Positions 56,803 through 64,000 of a DNA stretch of 64,000 nt are shown piece by piece; the first letter of the stretch is position 1, and the number at the start of each line of letters is the position of its first letter. The DNA is from Actinomycetospora cinnamomea (GTDB taxonomy: Bacteria; Actinomycetota; Actinomycetes; Mycobacteriales; Pseudonocardiaceae): NCBI RefSeq assembly GCF_003096675.1, contig NZ_QEKW01000005.1, forward strand, positions 62,001 through 126,000, given 5' to 3'. A model generated the notes under the pieces. It was not told the origin of the DNA and did not search any database. It worked only from the letters and a program-made list of their open reading frames with translations. The position numbers and the translations under genes are program-made.

Positions 56803-57303
56803 CTACCCCTGCGCCAGCCGGCGGCGGGTGAACTCGTCCTCGGTGTCGAGCAGCCCGTTCACCTGCTCGTTCACGATCCCCTCGATGCGCCCACCGACGA
56901 GCGGGACCGGAACGTCGGCTTCCCCCTCGACCTCGGTGACCGCGCCGTCGCCGGCGTCGGTGAGGCGCTGGGTCCCGGTCAGCGAACCCGGGAGCCCCCG
57001 CACCGTGACCTCGAACGTGCCGTCGTAGCCGCCCCCGTCACGCGGACGCCAGGTCTCGACGCGGTCGAGCACCAGGTCGTCGCCGGTGAAGCGGCGGATC
57101 ACCGACGGCAGGAACTGGACGGGCACGGCCTGCCGCAGCCGCACGCGGGCGCCGGAGCCGTCGACGGCGTGCTCGAGCAGGGCGGGGTCGTTGCCGCCCA
57201 TCTCCTGCAGCCGGGCGCGGAGGTGGTCTTCGTCGACCAGCAACGAGTAGACGTCCCGCGCCGGGGCGTCCCAGGTGGCGCGGTGGGTGATGCGGCGGGG
57301 CAC
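56803..57303 (-). CDS. DUF2505 (START-like) protein
   Basis: 166 aa from GTG 57303. MPRRITHRATWDAPARDVYSLLVDEDHLRARLQEMGGNDPALLEH, then RLRQAVPVQFLPSVIRRFTGDD, YDGTFEVTVRGLPGSLTGTQRLTDAGDGAVTEVEGEADVPVPLVGGRIEGIVNEQV: the Bet v 1/START-like helix-grip pattern of the actinobacterial DUF2505 family. It probably binds a lipid or hydrophobic ligand; no role is known. It is adjacent to purU (2-bp gap) and divergent from murB. Confidence 0.85.
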   Translation of the reverse strand: MPRRITHRATWDAPARDVYSLLVDEDHLRARLQEMGGNDPALLEHAVDGSGARVRLRQAVPVQFLPSVIRRFTGDDLVLDRVETWRPRDGGGYDGTFEVTVRGLPGSLTGTQRLTDAGDGAVTEVEGEADVPVPLVGGRIEGIVNEQVNGLLDTEDEFTRRRLAQG

Positions 57304-57327
57304 GGGCCGGAGGCTACCGTCGGGGTC

Positions 57328-58458
57328 GTGCCACCCGGTCCGCCCACGGGGACGACGCCGGCGCAGGACGCGCGCGCCGACCCCACCGTGCCCCCCGACA
57401 CCTCTCTCCTCGCTCCGCACACCACCCTCGGGCTCGGGGGCCCGGCGCGGCGGCTGGTGCGCGCGACCACGGCCGACGAGGTCGTGGCGCGGGCCCGGGC
57501 GGCGGACGGGGCGGACGAGCCGTTGCTGCTGGTCGGCGGCGGCTCGAACCTCGTCATCGGGGACGCGGGGTTCGCCGGCACGGCGCTGCTCATCGACAAC
57601 ACCGGCCACCACGTCGTCGCGAGCGACGACGGGTCGGTCGTGCTGCACGTCGAGGCGGGCACCGACTGGGACGCGCTGGTCGCCGACACGGTGGCCGACG
57701 GGCTCGGCGGTCTCGAGTGCCTCTCGGGCATCCCCGGGCGCACGGGCGCCACGCCGGTGCAGAACGTCGGCGCGTACGGGGTGGAGGTCGCCGACGTGCT
57801 CGTCGACGTCGACCTCTACGCCCGCCGGACCGGCCGGCGCGGCAGCGTCCCCGCCGCCGACCTGGGTCTGGGCTACCGCACCAGCCGCCTCAAGGGCGAC
57901 CGCAACGTCGACGGCGAGATCGTGCTCGGCGTGCGGTTCCGGCTCACCACCGACGGGCTCTCGGCCCCGGTCCGCTACATCGAGCTCGCCCGCGCGCTCG
58001 GCGTCGAGCCCGGCGCGCGGGTGCCCGTCGCGGACGCCCGCGAGGCCGTGCTCGGCCTGCGTCGCGGCAAGGGCATGGTGACCGAGGCGGGCGACCCCGA
58101 CAGTCGCAGCGCCGGCTCCTTCTTCATGAACCCCGTCGTCGACGAGGCCACCGCGGCCCGCGTCGCGCAGCGGGTGGAGGCCGCGGGCCAGGTGCCGGTC
58201 ACGGCCTGGCCGCAGCCCGACGGGCGGGTCAAGCTCTCGGCGGCGGCCCTGATCGAGCGCGCCGGCGTGCCCCGGGGCCATCCGGGCCCGCAGGCGCCCG
58301 TCCGCGTCTCGACCAAGCACACCCTGGCGCTGACCCATCGTGGTGGCGGCACCACCGACGACCTGCTCGCCCTGGCCCGCGACGTGCGCGACCGCGTCGA
58401 CGACGCCTTCGGTCTCCTGCTGCAGCCGGAGCCGGTGCTGGTCTCCTGCGCGTTGTGA
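57328..58458 (+). CDS. murB: UDP-N-acetylenolpyruvoylglucosamine reductase
   Basis: 376 aa from GTG 57328 (TACCGT-like -10 a few bases before; leaderless start possible); GTG 57388 is an in-frame alternative giving 356 aa. FAD domain: LAPHTTLGLGGPARRLVRATTADEVV, LLLVGGGSNLVIGDAGFAGTALL, ECLSGIPGRTGATPVQNVGAYG. The substrate domain carries catalytic Ser264 in SAGSFFMNPVV, with Arg and Glu of the family present. It reduces the enolpyruvyl group to make UDP-MurNAc, the second committed peptidoglycan step. Together with the SEDS-PBP, MreB-like and L,D-transpeptidase genes it makes this a cell-wall region. Confidence 0.92.
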   Translation: MPPGPPTGTTPAQDARADPTVPPDTSLLAPHTTLGLGGPARRLVRATTADEVVARARAADGADEPLLLVGGGSNLVIGDAGFAGTALLIDNTGHHVVASDDGSVVLHVEAGTDWDALVADTVADGLGGLECLSGIPGRTGATPVQNVGAYGVEVADVLVDVDLYARRTGRRGSVPAADLGLGYRTSRLKGDRNVDGEIVLGVRFRLTTDGLSAPVRYIELARALGVEPGARVPVADAREAVLGLRRGKGMVTEAGDPDSRSAGSFFMNPVVDEATAARVAQRVEAAGQVPVTAWPQPDGRVKLSAAALIERAGVPRGHPGPQAPVRVSTKHTLALTHRGGGTTDDLLALARDVRDRVDDAFGLLLQPEPVLVSCAL

Positions 58459-58467
58459 GGGCCGCGG

Positions 58468-61400
58468 CTACGGCGCGCCCGCCCCGTGGGCCCGCATCGT
58501 GGCCGCCACGACGGCCGCGGTCCGGGAGGTGCCGGTCTCGGGGCGCTGCGCGAGCGCGGTGACCACGAGATCCGGGGAGTCGGCGGGCGCCACGGCGGTC
58601 ATCCAGTCGTCCACCCCACCCCCGGGGACCGAGGGGTCCTCGGCGGTCCCGGACTTCGCCGCGACCGGGACGCCGACGTCGGCCAGCGCTCGGCCGGTCC
58701 CCGAGGTCACCACCGCCCGCATCCCCTCCCGGACCGGCCCGAGCCGGTCGGCGAAGGGCAGCGGGGTGGGTGCAGGGTGCGGCAGGGCGATCGCGCCGGG
58801 GCCGGTACCCACGGCCATCCCGACGTACGGCGTCGGCAGGGCGCCGGTGGCGACCGCGGCCGTCCACCGCGCGCTCTGGAGCGGGGTCACCTGGAGGGGT
58901 CCCTGCCCGATGCCGAGGATGACGGTCGTGCCCGGGTACCAGGTGCCGCCGGCCGCCTCGACACTCGCGGGCGTACCGAGGTAACCGGCGCTCTCCCCCG
59001 GCAGGTCGATGCCCGTCGGGCTGCCGACGCCCAGCGCCCGGGCAGTGTCGATCATGGTCTCCGGGCCCAGGGCCAGCGCGAGCTGGTAGAAGTACACGTC
59101 GTTCGACCAGGCGAGGGCGTCCACGAGGTTCTGAGCGGGCAGCACCCGCCAGTTGCCGAAGGAGTGGCCGCCGTAGGTGAAGCTGCCGCCGCCGGGGAGG
59201 ACCCGTTCCGGCGGGATCGTCGAGGTGATCATGTTCGCCGTGGCGTTGACGAGCTTGAAGGTGGAGCCCGGCGGCAGGGCCGAGCCGATGGCATGGTTGA
59301 TCATCGGCGTGCCGGGCGCCCGCGACGTGGCCCTCAGGGCGGCGGTGTCGAGCGGCGGCCCGTACAGGGCGTTGTCGTGGCTGGGCCAGCTGGCCATGGC
59401 GAGCACCGCACCGGTGCGGGGGTCCATGGCCACCGCGCCGCCGACCGCGCCGCGCGCGCTCCCGGAGAGGGACGCGGCGACGTCGGCCACGAGGCGCTGC
59501 TGCATACCGAGGTCGATGGTCAGGGCGAGCGTCGCCCCGGGCACCGGGTCCCGCCGCGCGGCGGCGCTCATCGGGCGGCCGACGGGATCGACCCAGTAGC
59601 ACTGCTCGCCCGGCACCCCGCGCAGGACAGCGTCGTAGCTCTGCTCCACCCCGGCGCGCCCCGTGGTGCCCCGGGGGTCGAGGTCGGGATGCAGGGCGGT
59701 CTGCCTCGGCGTCGCGAGGCCGACCCATCCGAGGACGGGGGCGAGCACCGGGCCGGTGGGGTAGGAGCGGCGGGGCGCCGGCACGACGACGACGCCCGGC
59801 AGCCCGGCGCGGGCCACGGTCTCGCCGACCGGCCCGGGCACCGTCCCGGCGTCGAGCCCGACGACGGTGTCGGGCGCCGGGTCCACCAAGGCGTGCAGCT
59901 CACCGGGCGGGCGGCCGAGCAGCGCGGCGAGACGGTCGACGGCCGCCGGATCGCGGCGCAGCAACGCCGGCGCGACGCGGATGCCGCGGTCCCCGGCGTC
60001 GGCCGCGAGGAGCGCTCCGTGCCGGTCGACCACGGCACCGCGCGGCGCCGGGATCGTGACGCACCGTGTCATCTGGTCCACGCTCGCCGCGGCCGCCACC
60101 GGGTCGCGCACCACTCCCGCTCCGAACGACGCGAACGCGACGAGCACGACGGTGAGGGCCGCCACCGTGGTCCGGGCCAGCCGGGGACTGCTCCGGGCGG
60201 CGGGCGTCCACAGCTGGCGGCGCGCGCCGTCGCGGCGGGCGCTGAGCGCGAGGCCGAGCGCCGCGAGGTGCACGACGGTCGCGGTGCCGCCGCCCGACAG
60301 GATCGGGAAGGGCACGCCGGCGACGGGCAGCAGGCCCAGGTTGCCGCCGGTCGAGACGACGAGCTCGACGGCGAGCAGGACGGCGAAGCCGGCGCACAGC
60401 AGGCGGCCGGTGGCGCTGCGCGGGGCCCTCGCCCCGAGCACGCACCGCCACACGATCACGAGCCCGGCGAGCAGCGCGAGGGCCGCCGCGACCGCGCCCC
60501 AGCCCGAGGCGAGCGAGGCGAGGGCGAGGTCGGTCTGGCGCTCGGGCAGGTAGCGGGCGGCCAGGAGGTGGACGGGGTCGGTCCGGTCGCCCCACCAACC
60601 GCCCCGGGCGATCGCGAGCCGGGCCTGGCGCACGGCCCACCCCGGCCCCTCGGCGGACTGGGACCCGGTGAGGAAGGTCCCGAGACGGGCGGCCTGGTAG
60701 TCGCGCAGGAGCCCGACCGCGAGCGGGGCCGCCACGACCGCCGCGGCGAGCACCGGCAGCAGGTAGCGGGTGGGGACCCGGGCGATCACGAGCACGGCCG
60801 CCGTGGTGAGGGTCAGCAGCGTGGCCGTGGAGAGGTCGGGCTGGTCGGCGACGAGCACGATCGGCACGGCGGCGAGCGGGAGCGCCACGGCGAAGCGCCG
60901 CCAGGTGGGGCGGCCCCGGGTGAGCACCGCGGCCAGCACGAGGGGGACGGCGATCTTCGCGAGCTCGGACGGCTGCAGGGTGATCCCCCCGACGGCGAGC
61001 CAGCGCAGGGCGCCGTTCACCTCGCGTCCGACGACGAGCACGGCGAGCAGCAACGCCAGCGTCGTGCCGTAGACCGTCCAGGCCAGCGCCGGCGTGACCG
61101 CGATGCGTCGCGCGGCGAGCAGGAACAGGAGCGCGAGGCCCAGCCCGCCGGTCGCGAGCTTCGTGGTGGTCGCCCCCACGTCGCCCATGGCCGCCAGGTT
61201 GGCCGCGCCCAGGACGACCAGCACGACCGCCGCCAGCAGCGCGAGGATGTCGCCCCACGCCGCGCGCGGTGGCTCGAGCCCGCGCTCGTCGCGGGCGCGG
61301 GCGCGGGCCCGGCGCTGCTCCGCGCGGTCCGCCCTGCTCGGGCGGCCCGGGCGGTGGGTGAGCCGGCGCAGCGCACGGCGCAGCCGGACGCCGGGCCGCC

Positions 61401-61485
61401 GCCGGTCCCGGTCCCAGCCGTCACCGGGCGCCGGCCCGCGCGGTGCGGGTTCGTCCCAGCCGTCCGTGCTGCCGCCGCTCAGCAC
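58468..61485 (-). CDS. natural fusion of a SEDS glycosyltransferase (RodA/FtsW) with a class B penicillin-binding protein
   Basis: 1005 aa from GTG 61485, overlapping the preceding stop by 7 bp. Residues about 75-420 are a SEDS polymerase: PSELAKIAVPLVLAAVLTRGR, ADQPDLSTATLLTL, the catalytic-loop Asp in LPERQTDLALASLASGWG and VPFPILSGGGTATVVH. Residues about 440-458 are a PBP membrane anchor, and 465-1005 a class B transpeptidase with Ser741-x-x-Lys744 (PPGSTFKLVNA), Ser794-Asn-Asp796 (WSNDVYF) and Lys944-Ser-Gly-Thr (AAKSGTAED). It would polymerise lipid II and cross-link strands in one chain. Usually the two are separate proteins; the fusion is rare. Confidence 0.9.
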   Translation of the reverse strand: MLSGGSTDGWDEPAPRGPAPGDGWDRDRRRPGVRLRRALRRLTHRPGRPSRADRAEQRRARARARDERGLEPPRAAWGDILALLAAVVLVVLGAANLAAMGDVGATTTKLATGGLGLALLFLLAARRIAVTPALAWTVYGTTLALLLAVLVVGREVNGALRWLAVGGITLQPSELAKIAVPLVLAAVLTRGRPTWRRFAVALPLAAVPIVLVADQPDLSTATLLTLTTAAVLVIARVPTRYLLPVLAAAVVAAPLAVGLLRDYQAARLGTFLTGSQSAEGPGWAVRQARLAIARGGWWGDRTDPVHLLAARYLPERQTDLALASLASGWGAVAAALALLAGLVIVWRCVLGARAPRSATGRLLCAGFAVLLAVELVVSTGGNLGLLPVAGVPFPILSGGGTATVVHLAALGLALSARRDGARRQLWTPAARSSPRLARTTVAALTVVLVAFASFGAGVVRDPVAAAASVDQMTRCVTIPAPRGAVVDRHGALLAADAGDRGIRVAPALLRRDPAAVDRLAALLGRPPGELHALVDPAPDTVVGLDAGTVPGPVGETVARAGLPGVVVVPAPRRSYPTGPVLAPVLGWVGLATPRQTALHPDLDPRGTTGRAGVEQSYDAVLRGVPGEQCYWVDPVGRPMSAAARRDPVPGATLALTIDLGMQQRLVADVAASLSGSARGAVGGAVAMDPRTGAVLAMASWPSHDNALYGPPLDTAALRATSRAPGTPMINHAIGSALPPGSTFKLVNATANMITSTIPPERVLPGGGSFTYGGHSFGNWRVLPAQNLVDALAWSNDVYFYQLALALGPETMIDTARALGVGSPTGIDLPGESAGYLGTPASVEAAGGTWYPGTTVILGIGQGPLQVTPLQSARWTAAVATGALPTPYVGMAVGTGPGAIALPHPAPTPLPFADRLGPVREGMRAVVTSGTGRALADVGVPVAAKSGTAEDPSVPGGGVDDWMTAVAPADSPDLVVTALAQRPETGTSRTAAVVAATMRAHGAGAP

Positions 61486-62135
61486 GGTCCCGCTCCGATC
61501 GGCACGGGCGCGGAGGCGGCTCGGGAGGGCGCGTCGGTGACGGCGAGGAGCGCGAGCGCGCGGCCGGGCGGCACGACGACGGTGGTGGTCCCCCAGGCGC
61601 CGGCCGGACTCGTCCCCGACCCGAGGGGCACGACCCCGCCGCGGCAGCGGTCGGCGACGACGAGCGTCCACGGTGAGGCCACCGCGGCGGCGCCGGGGTG
61701 AGGGTCGATCCCGACGAGGACGGAGCAGGCGCCGCCCGGGTCGCACGGGGGATCGACCACACGGAGCCGGACGGCGTCGACGTCGCCGGCGGCCGGGGGC
61801 GCGATCACCGGGACCGGGGGCAGCGCCGGGGCCGCGACGGTGGTGGTCGGGGCCCCGCCCGCGGCGTGCAGGCGCGCCAGGTCGGCCTCGATACGGCCCC
61901 GGAGCAGGGCGAGCTCCGTGGCCACCACCAGGACGACCGCGGCGACCGCGGCGAGCCAGGGCCAGGACCGGCGCCACATCCGGGCGCCGGTGGCGCGGAC
62001 GTCGCGGGGTGGGCGCGGCGGCGGGAACGACGGCGCCCGCACCACCCGGTCCGTGGGGATCGCGGGGGCGGGGCGGTCGGCCTCGTCGGGGGCGGGAGTG
62101 GGTGGGCCGGGAGGGCGGCCGAGGGCAGGGGTCAC
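61479..62135 (-). CDS. single-pass membrane protein with extracellular domain, cell-wall operon
   Basis: 218 aa from GTG 62135. A Pro-rich cytoplasmic N-terminus of about 52 residues precedes the helix WPWLAAVAAVVLVVATELALL, then RGRIEADLARLHAAGG (a short coiled-coil-like helix) and an extracellular beta-rich domain with two Cys (DPPCDPGGACSVLVG) and a further pair near its end. Its topology and place between an MreB-like and a SEDS-PBP gene recall MreC-type scaffold proteins, but no homology is visible. The stop overlaps the fusion-protein start (GTGCTGA). Confidence 0.62.
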   Translation of the reverse strand: MTPALGRPPGPPTPAPDEADRPAPAIPTDRVVRAPSFPPPRPPRDVRATGARMWRRSWPWLAAVAAVVLVVATELALLRGRIEADLARLHAAGGAPTTTVAAPALPPVPVIAPPAAGDVDAVRLRVVDPPCDPGGACSVLVGIDPHPGAAAVASPWTLVVADRCRGGVVPLGSGTSPAGAWGTTTVVVPPGRALALLAVTDAPSRAASAPVPIGAGPC

Positions 62136-62174
62136 CGTGGCGTCCGGGGCGGGTCGTGTCGGGTCGGGGGTGGG

Positions 62175-63155
62175 TCAGGCGGGACGGGCGCGCAGCTCGG
62201 GGCGCCCGCCGGCGAGGGCCAGGCCCTCGGCGACGCAGGTCCGCGGCCGGTCGGGCACCTTGACCGGGACGCCGAGCGCGGCCTCGAGCTCGTCGCGCAG
62301 GTGGGGCGCCGGCGCGCTGCCGCCCGCGAGCACGACGCCGCCGGCGAGCAGGTCCGGGATGCCGGCGACGGGGACGTCGTCGAGGAAGTCGGCGAGGGCG
62401 CCCACCGCGCGGCGCACGACGGGCGCCAGGGCCGCCTCGATCTCGGCGACCTCGACGGTGACCACCCGGGGCCGTCCGGTCGCGACGTCCCGCCCCTCGG
62501 CCGCGAGGGGCTCGCGGGCCGCGGAGGCCCGGACCTTGAGCGCGTCGGCGGCCGCCTCGGAGAGGTGCAGCCCGTGGTGCTCGCGCAGGTGCGTCCGGAC
62601 GGCGGCCGTCATCTCGTCGCCGGCGTGGCGGCAGGAGCGGCGGGTCAGCACGGTGCCGCGGCAGAACACCGCGATCTCCGCGGTACCCGCGCCGACGTCG
62701 GCCACGGCCTGGACGCGGGCGTCGGCGAGGTCGAGGCCGCACCCGAGGGCGCCGGCCAGGGGCGCCGGGAGCAGGTCGGCGTGGCCGAGCCCGGCCTCCT
62801 CCGCCGCCTCGAGCAGCGCCCGGCGCTCCAGGGGTGTCGCGTCGACGGGGCAGCTCAGCACGGCGTGCGGGCGCCGGACGCGCCACCGGTTGCGGGACGT
62901 GCGCCGCAGGAGCTCGTGCAGGTAGGTCCGGACGAGCGAGAGGTCGGTGACCGCGCCCCCGCGGACGGGACGGCCGGTCCGCGCGCCGGGGGGTGTCCGG
63001 CCGTCGAGGGCCGCGGCGTCGTTGCCGAGGATCAGCTCCCGGCCGCGACGTGCCGGCCACTCCACGAGCAGTGACGGCTCGTCGTACACCACCCCGTCCC
63101 GCGGGTGGCACACCACCGTCGTCCCCGTCCCCAGATCGATGCCGATGTCCGCCAC
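62175..63155 (-). CDS. MreB-like actin-family ATPase
   Basis: 326 aa. Actin-fold nucleotide pocket: ADIGIDLGTGTTVVCHPRDGVVYDEPSLL (phosphate 1), QAVADVGAGTAEIAVF (phosphate 2) and GVVLAGGSAPAPHLRDELE (adenosine loop), with the order of MreB/Mbl. It is at the short end for MreB (about 340 aa) and has few of the membrane-binding N-terminal hydrophobics, so it may be a diverged paralogue. It starts the operon that leads through the small membrane protein to the SEDS-PBP fusion, suggesting a dedicated wall-synthesis complex. Confidence 0.85.
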   Translation of the reverse strand: MADIGIDLGTGTTVVCHPRDGVVYDEPSLLVEWPARRGRELILGNDAAALDGRTPPGARTGRPVRGGAVTDLSLVRTYLHELLRRTSRNRWRVRRPHAVLSCPVDATPLERRALLEAAEEAGLGHADLLPAPLAGALGCGLDLADARVQAVADVGAGTAEIAVFCRGTVLTRRSCRHAGDEMTAAVRTHLREHHGLHLSEAAADALKVRASAAREPLAAEGRDVATGRPRVVTVEVAEIEAALAPVVRRAVGALADFLDDVPVAGIPDLLAGGVVLAGGSAPAPHLRDELEAALGVPVKVPDRPRTCVAEGLALAGGRPELRARPA

Positions 63156-63378
63156 CCCGACCCCCCTCGCCCCACGCTGGCTGCTGCCCGGCGACGCTCG
63201 ACGCTAGGAGCCCGGACCGGGGGTCGGGCAGGGCCCATGCTCCTCATGGCGGAGTCCGAAGGTCCCGATTCGTCCGCGCCGGCGGGGTGCCGGCCCCTGG
63301 GCCGACGCGGGTGCGCGCCCGGCGCGTGTCGGGGGTGGGTGCCACGATGGGGCGACGGGCACGAGGTTGAGGGGACGT

Positions 63379-64000
63379 ATGGGTCGGGCGCTGGTCGCCG
63401 TGCTGGGTGGACTGCTGCTGGTCCTGGTGACGGCCTGCGGATCGGGTTCCACGCCGGCGGTCCCGTCCGCGCCGCTGCCCGTGCCCGTCGCGGTGGAGCC
63501 GGCGGCCAGCGCGACGGACGTGGCCCCGCGGGCCCCGGTCGCGGCCACCACGCAGGGCACCTTCACCGACGTCACGCTCACGGCGTCACCGGGTGGGCCC
63601 GTCGCCGGCACGCTCTCGTCCGACCGCACGCGGTGGACGCCGAACGGGCCACTGGCCTACGGCACCACCTACACCTGGGGCGGCACGGCGACGGGGCCCG
63701 AGGGGGCGTCCTCACCGGTCAGCGGCTCGTTCACCACGGTGGCGCCGGCGGAGACGGTGCGCGCCACGCTGAACATCGGTGACGACCGGGAGGTCGGGGT
63801 CGCCGCGCCGATCACCATCCAGTTCTCGGCGCCGGTGCAGGACAAGGCGGCGGTCGAGCGGGCGCTGCGGGTGCGCACGTCGGTGCCCACCGAGGGGTCG
63901 TGGGCCTGGCTGCCGGACCAGGACGGCGGCTCGCGGGTGCACTGGCGGCCCAGGGAGTACTGGCGCCCGGGCACCCAGGTCGACGTCGCGGCGGACCTGC
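63379..64000 (+). CDS. L,D-transpeptidase-type lipoprotein, Ig-like N-terminal domains (3' end outside the window)
   Basis: 207 aa visible from ATG 63379; the frame stays open to the window end. Signal peptide with lipobox: MGRALVAVLGGLLLVLVTAC, Cys20 lipidated. A Pro/Ala linker is followed by the first Ig-like domain (TFTDVTLTASPGGPVAGTLSSDRTRWTPNGPLAYGTTYTW) and the start of a second (GVAAPITIQFSAPVQDKAAVERAL, RVHWRPREYWRPGTQVDVAADL). This layout is that of LdtMt2-like L,D-transpeptidases of actinobacteria, whose YkuD catalytic domain would lie beyond the window. It is divergent from the MreB-like gene. Confidence 0.82.
   Translation, partial: MGRALVAVLGGLLLVLVTACGSGSTPAVPSAPLPVPVAVEPAASATDVAPRAPVAATTQGTFTDVTLTASPGGPVAGTLSSDRTRWTPNGPLAYGTTYTWGGTATGPEGASSPVSGSFTTVAPAETVRATLNIGDDREVGVAAPITIQFSAPVQDKAAVERALRVRTSVPTEGSWAWLPDQDGGSRVHWRPREYWRPGTQVDVAADL

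Noticed and set aside
58486-61701. 1071-aa plus-strand frame antisense to the SEDS-PBP gene
   Set aside because: Composition is Gly/Arg/His nonsense without hydrophobic core; the minus-strand frame has intact SEDS and transpeptidase motifs.

Overview
The window is a very GC-rich chromosome segment (a hand-counted 60-bp line at 4501-4560 is 85% G+C). It has many GTG starts, leaderless-looking starts, F420-type and WhiB-type proteins, an XRE regulator-HBHA-DUF2516 block and a mycosin-type protease. This points to an actinobacterium of the Mycobacteriales/Pseudonocardiales kind, probably Pseudonocardiaceae. The genus is an inference; no rRNA gene is present.

Layout. 1-6.2 kb: a TetR-controlled acyl-CoA catabolic operon (carboxyltransferase, biotin carboxylase, acyl-CoA dehydrogenase), typical of leucine or short branched-chain acyl-CoA breakdown. 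6.2-18.3 kb: metabolic, transport and regulatory genes (DUF2834 and membrane proteins facing a MerR regulator, F420-type oxidoreductase, VOC protein, an MFS pump with an extra C-terminal domain, CsbD, DMT transporter, PAP2 phosphatase, FAD oxidoreductase, haloacetate dehalogenase-like hydrolase, serine hydrolase, ScbR-like regulator). 18.4-18.7 kb: tRNA-Glu, tRNA-Asp and tRNA-Phe genes.

18.65-31.70 kb: a complete actinomycete integrative and conjugative element (AICE) integrated in tRNA-Phe, bounded by 44-bp direct repeats 13,007 bp apart. Its backbone has a tyrosine integrase, excisionase, SpdB-like membrane protein, FtsK/TraB-type DNA translocase, WhiB-like protein, GntR (KorSA-like) repressor, Nudix (Pif-like) protein and an HUH replication initiator. 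Between the Nudix and rep genes lies a lower-GC cargo cassette (two sampled lines are 48-50% G+C). It encodes a DUF4263/Shedu-like protein, a HamA-like PD-(D/E)XK nuclease and a 1233-aa HamB-like Ski2-type helicase: an apparent composite Shedu plus Hachiman-like anti-phage island, and the most interesting feature here.

31.7-46.9 kb: stress-type membrane proteins, a MarP-like protease, a secreted chymotrypsin-like protease, an SDR, a frameshifted epimerase, PhzF, nitrilase and mycosin genes, two tandem paralogous membrane proteins, and a redox-signalling pair (response regulator fused to a thioredoxin-reductase-like module, then a cyclic-nucleotide-binding-domain histidine kinase). 46.9-51.4 kb: a BBE-like oxidase next to a very large BTAD/AAA regulator. 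51.8-55.6 kb: DUF445, the XRE/HBHA/DUF2516 block and a YbaK-like deacylase. 55.6-64 kb: a repeat-bearing spacer, purU, DUF2505, murB and a cell-wall operon in which an MreB-like gene and a small membrane-protein gene precede a single polypeptide fusing a SEDS (RodA/FtsW) glycosyltransferase to a class B penicillin-binding protein. A truncated L,D-transpeptidase-type lipoprotein gene closes the window.

Two copies of a 40-bp palindrome (1512-1551, 9171-9210) lie inside coding sequence, and a second repeat family lies at 55.6-55.9 kb.
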